DNA from: Paraburkholderia translucens
GTDB lineage: Bacteria > Pseudomonadota > Gammaproteobacteria > Burkholderiales > Burkholderiaceae
Assembly: GCF_020881035.1 (NCBI RefSeq)
Contig: NZ_JAJITC010000007.1
Coordinates: 62,001 to 126,000, forward strand
Reading direction: 5' to 3'
Length of the DNA: 64,000 bases
The notes beneath the pieces were generated by a model. The model had not been told where the DNA came from, made no database searches, and saw nothing but the letters and a program-made list of their open reading frames with translations. Shown here piece by piece: positions 53,968 through 64,000 of the stretch (positions are counted from its first letter, which is position 1; every line of letters starts with the position of its first letter). The translations under genes and the position numbers were made by a program.

Positions 53968-55071
53968 TCACGCCGTGAAATCCGGCAGGAACAGTGAGCG
54001 CGTGCCGAACAGTGGCGACGTGAAGGGCTTGTCCTCGCCACGGTCGTATTCGCCGTGATAGCGCGCAATGCGCTCGACCTCGTTTTTCGAGCCGAGAATC
54101 ACCGGCACGCGGCCATGCAGCGCGCGCGGCTGCACATCGAGAATGCGCTCGCGGCCGGTGATCGCGAGACCGCCGGCCTGCTCGACCAGAAAGCTCATCG
54201 GGTTCGCTTCGTAGAGCAGGCGCAGGCGCCCTTCCATCGCCGGCGTTTTCGAGTCGCGCGGATACATGAACACACCGCCGCGCATCAGGATGCGATGCAC
54301 TTCCGCCACCATCGACGCGATCCAGCGCATGTTGAAGTCGCGCTCACGGCAGCCGCTGCGGCCGTCCTTGCACTCCTGCACGTAGCGGCGCACGGGCGGC
54401 TCCCAGAAGCGCTCGTTCGACGCGTTGATCGCAAACTCGCCGGTCTCGTCCGGAATGCTGATGTTCGAATGCGTGAGCACGAAGTTGCCGATGTCGCGCT
54501 CCAGCGTGAAGCCGTGCGTGCCGTTGCCGACCGACAGCACCAGCATCGTCGAGGGTCCATACACCGCGTAGCCGGCCGCGACCTGCTCGCAGCCCGGCCG
54601 CAGGAAGGCGGCTTCGCTCGCCGCATTCTCGGCCGGGTCGCGCGTGCGCAGCACCGAGAAGATCGAGCCGACCACGCCGTTGATGTCGATGTTCGACGAA
54701 CCGTCGAGCGGATCGAACGCGAGCAGATACTCGCCGCGCGGATACTCCGGCGGAATCGCGTACACCTGCTCCATTTCCTCGGACACCATCGCCGCCAGCA
54801 GGCCGTCCCACTCGCATTGCTGCACGAAGATGTCGTTGCTCGAAATGTCGAGCTTCTTCTGTTCCTCGCCGTGCGTGTTGAGGGTCTGCGCCGAACCGTA
54901 GTTGCCGCCGAGCGCGCCCCGGGTCAGCATGGCCGAGATCGACTTGATGGCGGCCGCCACGTCGATCAACAGCGCGGAGAGTCCTGCCCTGTCCCGCGTG
55001 TTCTCCGTACACGGCGGGCGATCGAGCGTGTCGATCAGGAACTTCGCAAGTGTCGTGCGTCCGTCCTGCAT
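53968..55071 (-). CDS. cbbF: Fructose-1,6-bisphosphatase class I
   Basis: This 367-residue protein has the class I active-site motif [11 protein letters not shown] and Mg-binding surroundings ([21 protein letters not shown] in parts), and ends with a conserved domain holding YRPCG-type substituted by [18 protein letters not shown]. It hydrolyses fructose 1,6-bisphosphate for ribulose bisphosphate regeneration and gluconeogenesis. GGGAGAACGCC precedes the ATG. It lies between cbbX and cbbP in one operon. A dedicated copy is usual in autotrophs that also have a housekeeping fbp. Confidence 0.94.
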   Translation of the reverse strand: MQDGRTTLAKFLIDTLDRPPCTENTRDRAGLSALLIDVAAAIKSISAMLTRGALGGNYGSAQTLNTHGEEQKKLDISSNDIFVQQCEWDGLLAAMVSEEMEQVYAIPPEYPRGEYLLAFDPLDGSSNIDINGVVGSIFSVLRTRDPAENAASEAAFLRPGCEQVAAGYAVYGPSTMLVLSVGNGTHGFTLERDIGNFVLTHSNISIPDETGEFAINASNERFWEPPVRRYVQECKDGRSGCRERDFNMRWIASMVAEVHRILMRGGVFMYPRDSKTPAMEGRLRLLYEANPMSFLVEQAGGLAITGRERILDVQPRALHGRVPVILGSKNEVERIARYHGEYDRGEDKPFTSPLFGTRSLFLPDFTA

Positions 55072-55098
55072 GGCGTTCTCCCTGGAGAGTGTCGTGAT

Positions 55099-56094
55099 TC
55101 AGCCCGGCGGCGCGGTGAGGGCGCGCGCGGTGGATGGCGATGGCGAGGACGGTTGCGGCGGCTCGTCGAACACGCGGCTCGCGCGCACGTCGGCGGCGTC
55201 GATCAGCGTCAGCGTGGCAGCGTCGATCGGCTCGCCGCCCTGCAACGCGGTCGCGAACAGGCGGTTGGCCTGGCGCAGACGCGCGCGGTCGAGCGCATTG
55301 CGCACCGAGCGCGCGTTGGCGAAGTTCGGCTGGCGGAGGCGGCGCGCCAGATAGTCGGCGAATGCGCGGCGCGACGCGGGATCGAAGCGGTAATGCAGGG
55401 TGCCGAGCATCCGCTCGGCGATTTCGAGCAGTTCCGTTTCCGTGTAGTCGGGAAACGTGATGTGATGCGCGATGCGCGAGCGGAAACCCGGATTGCTCGC
55501 GAAGAACACTTCCATCCGCGACGCGTAGCCGGCCAGAATCACGACCAGGTCGCTGCGCTGGTTCTCCATCGTCTGCAAGAGGATTTCGATTGCTTCCTGC
55601 CCGTAGTCGCGCTCGTTCTCCGGGCGGTACAGGTAATACGCTTCGTCGATGAACAGCACGCCGCCCATCGCGCGCTTGAGCACGTCGCGCGTTTTCGGCG
55701 CGGTATGGCCGATGTACTGGCCGACGAGGTCATCGCGCGTCACCGAGACCAGATGATTGCGGCGAATGTAGCCGAGCCGGTGCAGCACCTCGGCCATGCG
55801 CAGCGCGACCGTCGTCTTGCCGGTGCCGGGATTGCCGGAGAAGCACATATGCAAGGTCGGCGCGCCGCCCGCGAGTCCCAGCGAAGCACGCGCGCGTTCG
55901 ACCAGCAGATGCGCGGCGACCTCGCGAATGCGCGTCTTCACGGGCGCGAGCCCGACCAGATCGCGATCGAGTTCACCGAGCACCGCGCCGATGCCCGAGT
56001 CGCGGTACAGCGCCGCCAGGTCGATGTAGGGCGCAGCGGCGTCGCGGTGCGCGGTGGACGCGAGCAGCGCGTCCGCGATGGCGGCGTCTGTCAT
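55099..56094 (-). CDS. cbbX: CbbX, red-type RuBisCO activase
   Basis: This 331-residue AAA+ protein has Walker [10 protein letters not shown], Walker [13 protein letters not shown] and the pore-loop region YIGHTAPKT. CbbX hexamers pull the C-terminus of red-type RuBisCO large subunits to free inhibitory sugar phosphates. The start is ATG 56094 with AGGAGCC; the longer frame overlaps cbbS and is not used. It follows cbbS after 19 bp. The C-terminal 25 residues are an extra Pro/Ser-rich tail ([14 protein letters not shown]). Confidence 0.94.
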   Translation of the reverse strand: MTDAAIADALLASTAHRDAAAPYIDLAALYRDSGIGAVLGELDRDLVGLAPVKTRIREVAAHLLVERARASLGLAGGAPTLHMCFSGNPGTGKTTVALRMAEVLHRLGYIRRNHLVSVTRDDLVGQYIGHTAPKTRDVLKRAMGGVLFIDEAYYLYRPENERDYGQEAIEILLQTMENQRSDLVVILAGYASRMEVFFASNPGFRSRIAHHITFPDYTETELLEIAERMLGTLHYRFDPASRRAFADYLARRLRQPNFANARSVRNALDRARLRQANRLFATALQGGEPIDAATLTLIDAADVRASRVFDEPPQPSSPSPSTARALTAPPG

Positions 56095-56113
56095 GGCTCC
56101 TCCTTGCGGCGGG

Positions 56114-56542
56114 TCAACCCGCCGCGCCGTAACGCTCGCCCGCCGGCCGGTCGCCCGCATAGCCCGCCATGCTGTAGCGCTGCGTGCGCCCCTGCGCGTC
56201 CTGACGCAACAGGCGAAAGCCCGGCTCCACTTCCGGCCGGTTGACGATGAACGACAGGCGCATCGTCTCGAAGGTGCGCACCGAATCGAAGGCGTTGACC
56301 TTGATGTAGTGCTGCGGCCGCGCCGCGCGGCAAGCCCTGACCTCCTGCAACACACCGGCCGCGTCGTGCAGATCGAACATCGGCAGCCCCCACATTTCCC
56401 AGTAGGTGTTGCGCGGATGCGGGTCGTCGGTGTATTCGACCGAGCAGGCCCAGCCCTGGCGCAGCGCGTAGTCGATCTGCAGGGTGATTTCCTCGTCGGT
56501 CAGGTCGGGCAGAAAAGAAAACGTTCCTTGAGTAATACGCAT
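56114..56542 (-). CDS. cbbS: RuBisCO small subunit, red-type form IC
   Basis: This 142-residue protein starts [19 protein letters not shown], the form IC/ID opening, with [13 protein letters not shown] in the middle and a C-terminal extension ([17 protein letters not shown] onwards) that forms the extra beta-hairpins of red-type small subunits. It caps the L8S8 enzyme. The ATG at 56542 is the correct start by family. It follows cbbL after 120 bp. Confidence 0.95.
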   Translation of the reverse strand: MRITQGTFSFLPDLTDEEITLQIDYALRQGWACSVEYTDDPHPRNTYWEMWGLPMFDLHDAAGVLQEVRACRAARPQHYIKVNAFDSVRTFETMRLSFIVNRPEVEPGFRLLRQDAQGRTQRYSMAGYAGDRPAGERYGAAG

Positions 56543-56662
56543 GACGGACCTCGTTGATGGATGTCGCGTTTGCCATTGCGTCATCAGTGCCGCGCGCGCT
56601 GACGTTGCACCGCATGGCGAGTGCGCCTGAAGCGCTGGCGCGATAAGCCCGGCTCGACTCGC

Positions 56663-58249
<1,587 letters not shown>

Positions 58250-58271
58250 TCACGATTTTATTTGGCAGACT

Positions 58272-58285
58272 TAACGGATCGGTTA
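58272..58285. promoter_or_regulatory. Candidate CbbR/LysR-type site upstream of cbbL
   Basis: TAACGGATCGGTTA is an inverted repeat of TAAC and GTTA with a six-base centre, 110 bp upstream of the cbbL start. A further ATCACATCGTTAG follows within 25 bases. CbbR proteins bind T-and-A-flanked dyads of this size in cbb promoters. The assignment is by position and shape only. Confidence 0.45.
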
Positions 58286-58540
58286 TCGCTATCACATCGT
58301 TAGTTTCTTTTTCACGCCATGAAACGCGAATGAGAGCAGAATGGTCCGGTGTGCGAGGCGGGCGCGGCGTGACAGCGCAATCGGATCAGCGAACCGCGAT
58401 GGAACACTTTGCTTCGTTTTCGCCACACCACGCGGCGGCCGGCGTCTGGCATGCCGCGCGGACGCCGCGGCGCGGCGTAATTCGCCGGGCGCTGTATTAG
58501 CTCGCGAACGCATGCCCGCCTGGCCGGTCGGCATACATGC

Positions 58541-58556
58541 GGGCATGGAGCTTGCG
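58541..58556 (+). promoter_or_regulatory. Candidate sigma-54 promoter of pqqA
   Basis: GGGCATGGAGCTTGCG has the invariant GG and GC with the correct ten-base separation and an exact TTGC at -12. The -24 element matches five of seven positions. It lies about 83 bases before the pqqA start. The AcoR-like activator 8 kb away is a possible partner. Confidence 0.4.
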
Positions 58557-58638
58557 TGGTGCCGGCTGCCGTCGGCATCGGGGGGCATCAAGCCGGGCCG
58601 GCGGCGCAACGCTGTTTCAACTCATGGAGGAAGCACGT

Positions 58639-58713
58639 ATGCAATGGACGACCCCGAGCTATACCGACGTACGCCTCGGTTTTGAAATCGTGATGTATGT
58701 CGCTACGCGTTGA
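58639..58713 (+). CDS. pqqA: PqqA, precursor peptide of pyrroloquinoline quinone
   Basis: This is a 24-codon gene with an excellent GGAGG eight bases before its ATG. The peptide starts MQWTTPSYTDVRLGFE and ends IVMYVATR. Glu16 and Tyr20, in the E-x-x-x-Y arrangement of PqqA, are the two residues fused to make PQQ. The rest of the peptide follows the PqqA pattern (M-W-x-x-P-x-x-x-D-x-R-x-G-F-E). It would supply the cofactor for XoxF. No pqqBCDE genes follow, so the processing enzymes must be elsewhere and this may be an extra copy. A strong hairpin follows immediately. Confidence 0.9.
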   Translation: MQWTTPSYTDVRLGFEIVMYVATR

Positions 58714-58715
58714 GC

Positions 58716-58750
58716 CCGCGATCGGGCCGCAGGCCGCGGCCCCCTCGCGG
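58716..58750 (+). terminator. Strong hairpin after pqqA
   Basis: GGGCCGC (58724-58730) pairs with GCGGCCC (58736-58742), extended by CCGCG (58716-58720) with CGCGG (58746-58750) across a 3-by-3 internal loop. A T-rich stretch (TTCGTGTCTGTGTTTG) follows. In many pqq operons such a structure behind pqqA lets the precursor be made in excess over downstream products. Confidence 0.75.
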
Positions 58751-58818
58751 TTCGTGTCTGTGTTTGACTTCTGTTGACGGCCGGCCTTCCGGCGCTGTCG
58801 GGGCACACGTTCCCAGCC

Positions 58819-59418
58819 ATGATCCACGAAACGATCGTCACCACGGCAGCGTGCGATGGCCGTCCTCATATCGCGCCGATGGGCGCGCGCTCCGAGGATG
58901 AGCGCATCATCCTTGCGCCTTTCCGTCCGTCGGTCACGCTCGACAATATCGTCGCGACGCGCGCGGCGGTGCTCAACTTCACCACCGATGTGCGTATTTT
59001 TGCGGGCTGCGTCACGCATTGCGCGACCGACTGGCCGACCGTGCAGGCGAGCCGCGTCGCGAGCGTGCGCCTCGCCGAATCGCTCGCGCACGCCGAACTC
59101 GAACTCGACGAACTGCGCGACGACGACGAGCGCCCCGTGCTGGTGATGAAATGCGTGCACCGCGAAAACCACGCGCCGTTCGCGGGCTTCAATCGGGCGC
59201 AGTCGGCGGTCGTGGAAGGCGCGATTCTGGTGAGCCGGCTCTTCATGCTGCCGGCCGACAAGGTCGATCGGGAAATGGCGTATCTGCAGATCGCGATCGA
59301 CAAAACCGCCGGCGAGAACGAGCGCACCGCATGGGCCTGGCTCGTCGCCGCGATCGCGCGCCACCGCGCGAATCTCGAAGGGGCGGCCAAGCACGCCGCT
59401 ACCTCCATCCATCACTGA
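58819..59418 (+). CDS. DUF447-family protein of the H4MPT/methylofuran set
   Basis: This 199-residue protein starts MIHETIVTTAACDGRPHIAPM (first twenty read in part), the typical opening of DUF447, a flavin-reductase-like split-barrel family. An earlier TTG at 58774 is possible but adds nothing conserved. It contains NFTTDVRIFAGCVT and the C-terminal helix region AIDKTAGENERTAWAWL. DUF447 genes are confined to organisms with methanopterin or methanofuran cofactors and are thought to take part in their synthesis. It lies 24 bp before mfnB. Confidence 0.82.
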   Translation: MIHETIVTTAACDGRPHIAPMGARSEDERIILAPFRPSVTLDNIVATRAAVLNFTTDVRIFAGCVTHCATDWPTVQASRVASVRLAESLAHAELELDELRDDDERPVLVMKCVHRENHAPFAGFNRAQSAVVEGAILVSRLFMLPADKVDREMAYLQIAIDKTAGENERTAWAWLVAAIARHRANLEGAAKHAATSIHH

Positions 59419-59442
59419 ACCCGTTTCTCGCGGAGAACACCG

Positions 59443-60186
59443 ATGACCGCCTTGCTCGCGAGCGTCCGCTCGGATGACGAAGCTTTCGACGCCGCACGCG
59501 CCGGCGCCGAGCTGATCGACCTGAAGGAGCCGAACGAGGGCGCGCTCGGTGGCCTGTCGATTGCCGCCATCACCCACATCGCGCGGCAGTTGCGGGCGCG
59601 CTACCCGGTCAAGCCGCTCAGCGCGGCGATCGGCGATGTGCCGGCCGACGCGTTCGACGAGATCGCCACGCGCGTGATCGACATCAGCGACGCGGGCGTC
59701 GATTACGTGAAGGTCGGCGTTGCGCGCGGACCAGCCGCGTTGCGCTGCATCGAGCAGCTGGCGAATCTGCCTGCCACCGTCGTGCCGGTGTTGCTGTGCG
59801 ACGGCGGCATGGACGACGAGCTGGTCAGCCAGACCGCGGCGCTCGGCTTCGCCGGCCTGATGTTCGATACCGCAAGCAAGGACGGCAGCACGCTGTTCGA
59901 TCACGTCGACGTCGACACGCTCGCGCGCTGGATGCGGCTCGCGCGCCAGCGCGGCGCGATGGTGGGCATCGCGGGCGCGCTCGGCTGGGCGCAACTGCCG
60001 CAGATCCGCGCGCTCGCGCCGGACGTGGCCGGTTTTCGCACGGCGTTGTGCGCCGACGGGCGCCGCTCGCGGCTCGATCCCGAGCGCGTCGCGCAATGGG
60101 CGAGCGCGTTGCACCGGCCGGCGGGGGAACTGCCCCTCGATAGCGCCGCACCGTCGCCGGGCGCGAGGAACGCGCCGCAGCCGTAG
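59443..60186 (+). CDS. mfnB: (5-formylfuran-3-yl)methyl phosphate synthase
   Basis: This 247-residue TIM barrel has the MfnB motifs LLASVRSDDEAFDAA, IDLKEPNEGALGG (with the Schiff-base-region Lys), DYVKVGVARG and LMFDTASKDGSTLFDH. MfnB condenses two glyceraldehyde 3-phosphates to the furan precursor of methanofuran. In methylotrophic bacteria the product is used for methylofuran, the formyl carrier of the Fhc complex. It follows the DUF447 gene and is convergent with the mfnE-like gene, with only 7 bp between their stop codons. Confidence 0.93.
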   Translation: MTALLASVRSDDEAFDAARAGAELIDLKEPNEGALGGLSIAAITHIARQLRARYPVKPLSAAIGDVPADAFDEIATRVIDISDAGVDYVKVGVARGPAALRCIEQLANLPATVVPVLLCDGGMDDELVSQTAALGFAGLMFDTASKDGSTLFDHVDVDTLARWMRLARQRGAMVGIAGALGWAQLPQIRALAPDVAGFRTALCADGRRSRLDPERVAQWASALHRPAGELPLDSAAPSPGARNAPQP

Positions 60187-60193
60187 CCTTCGG

Positions 60194-60784
60194 TCAGATC
60201 ACCGGAATGTTGAGCAAGCGGTCGCGCATCAGCGCGACGTTGCTCTTGTCGAACAGCTCGACCACATAGTTCGCGTCGGTCACGTAGTCGACGAACTTGC
60301 GGTCGACCACCCCCGCCGCGGCCAGCGTTTCGAGCGGATCGCCGGCGGCGATGGGGCACGATTTGACGACCACGAGCCGCTCCGCGTTGAGCATCGTCGA
60401 AAGCCAGGCGGCGAGGCTGTCCGAGGTCGTATCCCAATTGCTCATCGCGTCGGGGGTGTCGCGCATCAGCGCGGTCGGTACCCATACGGCGACATGGCCG
60501 TCGCGCAGCGTGCGGCGAATCTTCGCCTCGCTCGAAGCAATCACCAGTTCGGGCGAGACGCCCTGCATCAGCAGCGCGTATTGCGTCATCGCGAGCAGAC
60601 ACATGTTGTGCGCGGCCAGATCGTCGAACTGCCATTCGCCCTGGTACTGGCGCACCTTGTCCGCGAAATCGCCGCCGCCGGGCACGATGACGACGCGTCC
60701 GCCGCCGACTTCGCATAGCTCGCTGAGCCAGTGGCGCAGCGCGGGGTCGTGACTCAGGCTGCCTCCGATCTTGACCACCCACAT
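60194..60784 (-). CDS. MfnE-like amino-acid-kinase-family protein
   Basis: This 196-residue kinase of the amino acid kinase fold starts MWVVKIGGSLSHD at ATG 60784, with VIVPGGGDFADKVRQYQ and SNWDTTSDSLAAWLS, as in archaeal MfnE. MfnE phosphorylates 5-(aminomethyl)-3-furanmethanol phosphate to the diphosphate needed for coupling to the tyrosine or tyramine part. It is in a minus-strand unit with the mfnF- and mfnD-like genes, 140 bp after the former. Confidence 0.85.
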   Translation of the reverse strand: MWVVKIGGSLSHDPALRHWLSELCEVGGGRVVIVPGGGDFADKVRQYQGEWQFDDLAAHNMCLLAMTQYALLMQGVSPELVIASSEAKIRRTLRDGHVAVWVPTALMRDTPDAMSNWDTTSDSLAAWLSTMLNAERLVVVKSCPIAAGDPLETLAAAGVVDRKFVDYVTDANYVVELFDKSNVALMRDRLLNIPVI

Positions 60785-60924
60785 GACTGTTACCCTCGTG
60801 TCCAGTTGAGTGCCCGGCCCGGTCGCGTCGCGTGGTTTCGTCTCGCAACCGCGTTCATCACCGAACTTGTCCCGCTCCCTCGATCGCCCCCTTGCCCCTG
60901 CTTGCACCACCCGTGCGTTTCACT

Positions 60925-61980
60925 TCAGGCCGCGAGCAACGCGACCGCGACGCTTGGCGCGCACGTCGCCGCCCACGCCGCGCATTCCTGCGGCACGCCC
61001 GCCAACGCGCCGAAGTCGATATAACCGCGCGCCTCCTCGCGCGCCAGCGCGGCGACCAGAAAGCGGCCGCAGCCGGCGCCCACCAGCGGCGCGGCCGCGA
61101 GCGCCGGATGTGCGGCGACCACGCGCAGCAGATTCGCGCCGATTTCGCGCAACTGCAGCGCTCGCCAACGCTGCGCAAACCGCAGCCATTCGAGCTCCGA
61201 TGCTTCGTGCGCGTCGCGCCCGATCATGCGCGCGAGCCGCGCACGGCTCGCCGCCGGCGTCTTCGGCCCCTGGTCGGCGCTCGGCTGCACGTCGTGCAGC
61301 GGGTCCAGTTCGCCCGTCAGCCGGTAGACGTCGGCGGTCGTCGCGAACCATTCGTTCATCACGTTGAGCGTGGCGCCGCCGAATTCGATCCGGTGCGCGA
61401 CACCGCACAACGGCGTGCGCACGACGCCGTGATACACGAGTTCGCCGCTCGCAAGCCGGCCCGCATCGGTCGCGGCCAGCGCGGCGACGCGGCCGTCGAC
61501 GATCGGAATGATGTCGGTCGTGGTGCTGCCGATATCGACGAGGAGCGCGTTCGTCATGCGTGTCGCGATCCAGCTCGCGGTCGCGAGCCAGTTCGCCGAC
61601 GCGACGTGACGCCAGCCGGCCGCGCAGTCTGCGGCAGCCAACCAGCCGACCTCGCCGGCGTAAAACCGCAGCGGTGAACCGAGCCGCTGCGCGAGCGTGG
61701 CGACGATTGCGCGCACGCCCGCCGCGCGATCCGCGAACAGGTCGACCATCTCGCCCGTCATCGTCACCGCATGGTGTGCGCACGCCATGCGGGCCTGCGG
61801 CCAGCGCTCGCAAACGAGGTCGATCGTGCGATGCAGATGGTCGAGTCCCTGCCATAGCGGACACGCCCATTGCGCGACGTCGAGCACGGTGCCGCCGGCG
61901 TCGACGAGCGACACCTTCACATGCGCGCCGCCGACGTCCCAGCCGAATCGCGCGGTCGGGATGGTACGGGCGGGGCTCAA
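60925..61980 (-). CDS. MfnF-like hydantoinase/oxoprolinase-family protein
   Basis: From a TTG at 61980 that overlaps the preceding stop (TTGA), this encodes 351 residues of the hydantoinase/oxoprolinase (ASKHA) fold: FGWDVGGAHVKVSLVD at the N-terminus, ALLVDIGSTTTDIIPIVDG in the centre and LVGAGCGRFLVAALA near the end. The archaeal relative MfnF joins the furan diphosphate to the tyramine-glutamate unit of methanofuran. The much longer frame reaching 62811 covers the neighbour in a shadow frame and is not the gene. Confidence 0.85.
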   Translation of the reverse strand: MSPARTIPTARFGWDVGGAHVKVSLVDAGGTVLDVAQWACPLWQGLDHLHRTIDLVCERWPQARMACAHHAVTMTGEMVDLFADRAAGVRAIVATLAQRLGSPLRFYAGEVGWLAAADCAAGWRHVASANWLATASWIATRMTNALLVDIGSTTTDIIPIVDGRVAALAATDAGRLASGELVYHGVVRTPLCGVAHRIEFGGATLNVMNEWFATTADVYRLTGELDPLHDVQPSADQGPKTPAASRARLARMIGRDAHEASELEWLRFAQRWRALQLREIGANLLRVVAAHPALAAAPLVGAGCGRFLVAALAREEARGYIDFGALAGVPQECAAWAATCAPSVAVALLAA

Positions 61981-63020
61981 GGACGCACCTCGAAGGTCGG
62001 CGCATCCGCGCGCGGCGCGCCGCAGCGCCCGACGCGCACGCCATGCGCGGCCAGCAGCGCGCGTGTCAGGCCGCCGCCGCGCGCCGCCGACAGCCCTGCA
62101 TAAGCGACCGTCAGACGCGGATTCACTTCGATCACGACTGGCCCGCGTTGCGGATGCCACACGACGTCGATGCCGACGAAGCCGCGCAAACCCGGGATGG
62201 CCCGCGCGACGCGTTGCGCGAGCGTCTCCAGCACGCGGCCCATCTCGCTGTACTGGTCGATCTGATCCACGAGCACGCCGTCGAATTCGACGATCCGCGC
62301 GGCACCGCCCGACGCGCCGCCGCCGCTCAGGCCGATCTGCTGACGGTTGATGCTGAGGAGCTTGGTGGCGTCGCCGCGGCAGATCAGCGACAGGCTCAAC
62401 GGCTCGCCGTCGATCCACGCCTGCAGCACCGGATTGCGCGCCGCGGCCGCGCGCGCCTCGTATTCCGCGCAGGCATCGGCGAAGCGCTCGTACACGATCG
62501 TGTCGAGGCCGCCCGCGCCGTCGTCCGGTTTGACGACCCAGCGGCCGTCGTGCTGCGCGGCGGTATGGCCGGGTTCGAGCGCAGGCGTCGTGACGATGCC
62601 GTGCGCGGCGAGACATGCCGCGGTCGCACTCTTGCTCGACGCGACGCGGATCGCTTCCTTCGCGCAGCCGAGCCAGCGGGCCGCGCCGACCGCATCGTGA
62701 AAGCGCAGCAGCAAGCCATCGCACTCCGGCGCGACGACCCACGCATAATCGTGCTGACGCGCCACGCGCGCGACGAAGGCCGTCATCGATTCGCCGGGCG
62801 CGGCCATACAATGAGCCTCGCCCGCGCCTGGGGTCTCGAAGCGCGAGGTCGCGAACGTGACGCGCACGCCGTCGAGTTCGCGCAGACCGGCGACCAGCGC
62901 GTCGCGCATCACGCGCCCTTCGACGATCAGCGCGCTCAAATCGGCGAGACCGCCCGGGGCGGCGAGCTCGGGGTCGATGCCGCCGCCGGTGAGATACTCG
63001 TAGACAAAGATCTTGGTCAA
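61977..63020 (-). CDS. MfnD-like ATP-grasp ligase
   Basis: This 347-residue protein starts at TTG 63020 (TKIFVYEYLTGGGIDPEL), a typical start for MfnD-like ATP-grasp enzymes. It has the ATP-binding GRWVVKPDDGAGGLDTI and the Mg site PVVIEVNPRLTVAYAGL. Archaeal MfnD adds glutamate to tyramine; in bacteria making methylofuran the acceptor is thought to be tyrosine and several glutamates are added. It is first in the minus-strand unit mfnD-F-E, and its start is 14 bp from the divergent hisA-like start. Confidence 0.85.
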   Translation of the reverse strand: MTKIFVYEYLTGGGIDPELAAPGGLADLSALIVEGRVMRDALVAGLRELDGVRVTFATSRFETPGAGEAHCMAAPGESMTAFVARVARQHDYAWVVAPECDGLLLRFHDAVGAARWLGCAKEAIRVASSKSATAACLAAHGIVTTPALEPGHTAAQHDGRWVVKPDDGAGGLDTIVYERFADACAEYEARAAAARNPVLQAWIDGEPLSLSLICRGDATKLLSINRQQIGLSGGGASGGAARIVEFDGVLVDQIDQYSEMGRVLETLAQRVARAIPGLRGFVGIDVVWHPQRGPVVIEVNPRLTVAYAGLSAARGGGLTRALLAAHGVRVGRCGAPRADAPTFEVRP

Positions 63021-63034
63021 AGGAAAGCGCCCCT

Positions 63035-63796
63035 ATGCAGGTGATACCTGTTCTCGATCTGCTCGACGGCCACGTCGTGCGCGCCGTGCGCGGCGAGCGG
63101 AGCGCCTATCGGCCCATCCAGTCCCGCCTCGCTCCAACGAGCGACCCGCTCGCCGTCGCGCGCGCGCTCATCGAAGCCAGCGGCGCGCCCACGCTCTATA
63201 TCGCCGATCTCGGCGCCATCCTGCGGCACGGCGCGCATGCAGCGACGCTCGCAGCGTTGCGCGCCGCCCTGCCCCGCGTCGAGCTGTGGCTCGACGCCGG
63301 TTTCGCCGACTACGCATCGATGCGCGCGCTGTTCGAGCGCATCGACGACGCGCTCGCTCAACGCAACAGCCAGCACGACTGCGATGCTGCCGGCTCCCAA
63401 CTCGCGACCCTCGTGCCGGTCTTCGGCACCGAGTCGCTGCGCGACATCCACGCACTGCACGCGGCTCGGCGCGACGGCTACACACCGATCCTGTCGCTCG
63501 ATCATCGCGCGGGCGAACTGCTCGCCGCGACCGCGCACGACGGCTCATCGGCCTGGTGGCCGTCGCGCGTGATCGCGATGACGCTCGATCAGGTCGGCAG
63601 CTACACCGGCCCCGATCTCGCGACGTTCCAACGCCTGCGCGCACAAGCTCCCGCGCATACCACGCTGATCGGCGCGGGCGGCATCCGCAATCGCGACGAT
63701 CTGGCGGCAGCGGCCCGCACCGGAGCAACCGCATGGCTGGTCGCGTCCGCGCTGCACGATCGACGGATCGACTGCGCGCCATCCGATTCCGCGTAG
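63035..63796 (+). CDS. HisA-like TIM-barrel protein of the methylofuran set
   Basis: This 253-residue HisA/HisF-type barrel starts MQVIPVLDLLDGHVVRAVRG and has LYIADLGAI, LWLDAGFADY and GAGGIRNRDDLAAAARTGA. It diverges from true HisA in its active-site loops and is not in a his operon. Homologues occur in methanopterin/methanofuran islands of methylotrophs with unknown reaction. AGGAAAG precedes the ATG. It is divergent to the mfnD-like gene with 14 bp between starts. Confidence 0.82.
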   Translation: MQVIPVLDLLDGHVVRAVRGERSAYRPIQSRLAPTSDPLAVARALIEASGAPTLYIADLGAILRHGAHAATLAALRAALPRVELWLDAGFADYASMRALFERIDDALAQRNSQHDCDAAGSQLATLVPVFGTESLRDIHALHAARRDGYTPILSLDHRAGELLAATAHDGSSAWWPSRVIAMTLDQVGSYTGPDLATFQRLRAQAPAHTTLIGAGGIRNRDDLAAAARTGATAWLVASALHDRRIDCAPSDSA

Positions 63797-64000
63797 GCCT
63801 TCCATACAATTTCCATGCCACGCGATCCGGCGGCGCTGTATGTAAACTGAACACAAGCTGGACAGCTCGCGTGTGACACTCTGCTCCAGAACGGCACACA
63901 ACTTGTATGGCGCAACAGGCCCTGGAATAGGCCGACTGAGGCTCGATCACTTGCGCTTGGCGCACGCGCCGCCGACGCGTCGTCCAATAAATCGGCATGG
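63797..64000. other. Right edge, no supported gene
   Basis: The last 204 bp contain no convincing coding sequence. No strong promoter or hairpin stands out. Confidence 0.5.

Noticed and set aside
54055..56244. 729-codon plus-strand open frame across cbbF and cbbX
   Set aside because: It is antisense to two clear enzyme genes and its product is Arg/His/Ala-rich, as expected from a GC-rich shadow frame.
58588..60114. 508-codon minus-strand frame over pqqA, the DUF447 gene and mfnB
   Set aside because: The plus strand encodes recognised families with ribosome sites. The minus product is low-complexity and unlike any protein family I know.

Overview
The window reads as GC-rich chromosomal DNA of a betaproteobacterium, most likely Burkholderiales close to Paraburkholderia. 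The grounds are the gene families and the way they are combined: a red-type RuBisCO operon, an XoxF methanol dehydrogenase and tetrahydromethanopterin (H4MPT) genes including a DmrB-type flavoprotein, mixed with many GlxA/AraC, LysR and SDR genes and small cold-shock proteins. I saw no rRNA, tRNA, CRISPR array or intact insertion sequence.

Layout. 1-925: the 3' part of a GlxA-type regulator. 967-7277: an exported unknown followed by a tightly overlapping mxaRSACKL-like operon (MoxR ATPase, DUF58 protein, MxaA, two VWA proteins and a TPR protein) with no mxaF, J, G or I. 7.5-11.3 kb: regulator/enzyme pairs (hydrolase with LysR, AraC pseudogene with SDR). 11.4-16.5 kb: a sugar-type operon with a split transketolase, an MFS carrier, an SDR and a LysR gene. 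16.9-18.4 kb: decayed gene remnants. 18.4-20.9 kb: an unrecognised two-gene unit, a TPR protein and a small membrane protein that share a short motif. 22.2-24.8 kb: a cold-shock cluster with CspA, several small proteins and a second-type rpsU. 25-34.3 kb: a SARP/AAA regulator with a DUF4242 partner, a broken methyltransferase, an HdeA-like protein, two alpha/beta hydrolases and a phosphoesterase lipoprotein. An 88-bp repeat occurs three times between 21.7 and 30.1 kb.

34.4-63.8 kb is a methylotrophy and autotrophy island. The minus-strand operon xoxF-xoxG-xoxJ-unknown-LysR(CbbR-like) would oxidise methanol in the periplasm with PQQ and a lanthanide. The plus-strand block (pterin dehydratase-like, beta-RFAP synthase, mtdB, ATP-grasp, mch, ATP-grasp, CitG-like, fae, exported unknown) takes formaldehyde onto H4MPT, oxidises it and makes the cofactor. 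A folB-like gene, an AcoR-like sigma-54 activator, dmrB and a dihydropteroate-synthase-like gene follow. Then come cbbLSXFP on the minus strand, which would fix the resulting CO2, a 24-codon pqqA gene, a DUF447 gene, and a methylofuran biosynthesis set (mfnB, mfnE-, mfnF- and mfnD-like genes and a HisA-like gene).

Together these encode methanol to formaldehyde to methenyl/formyl-H4MPT, with CO2 assimilation by the Calvin cycle. The formyltransferase/hydrolase complex (fhc), formate dehydrogenase and pqqBCDE are not in the window and should lie elsewhere if the pathway is complete.
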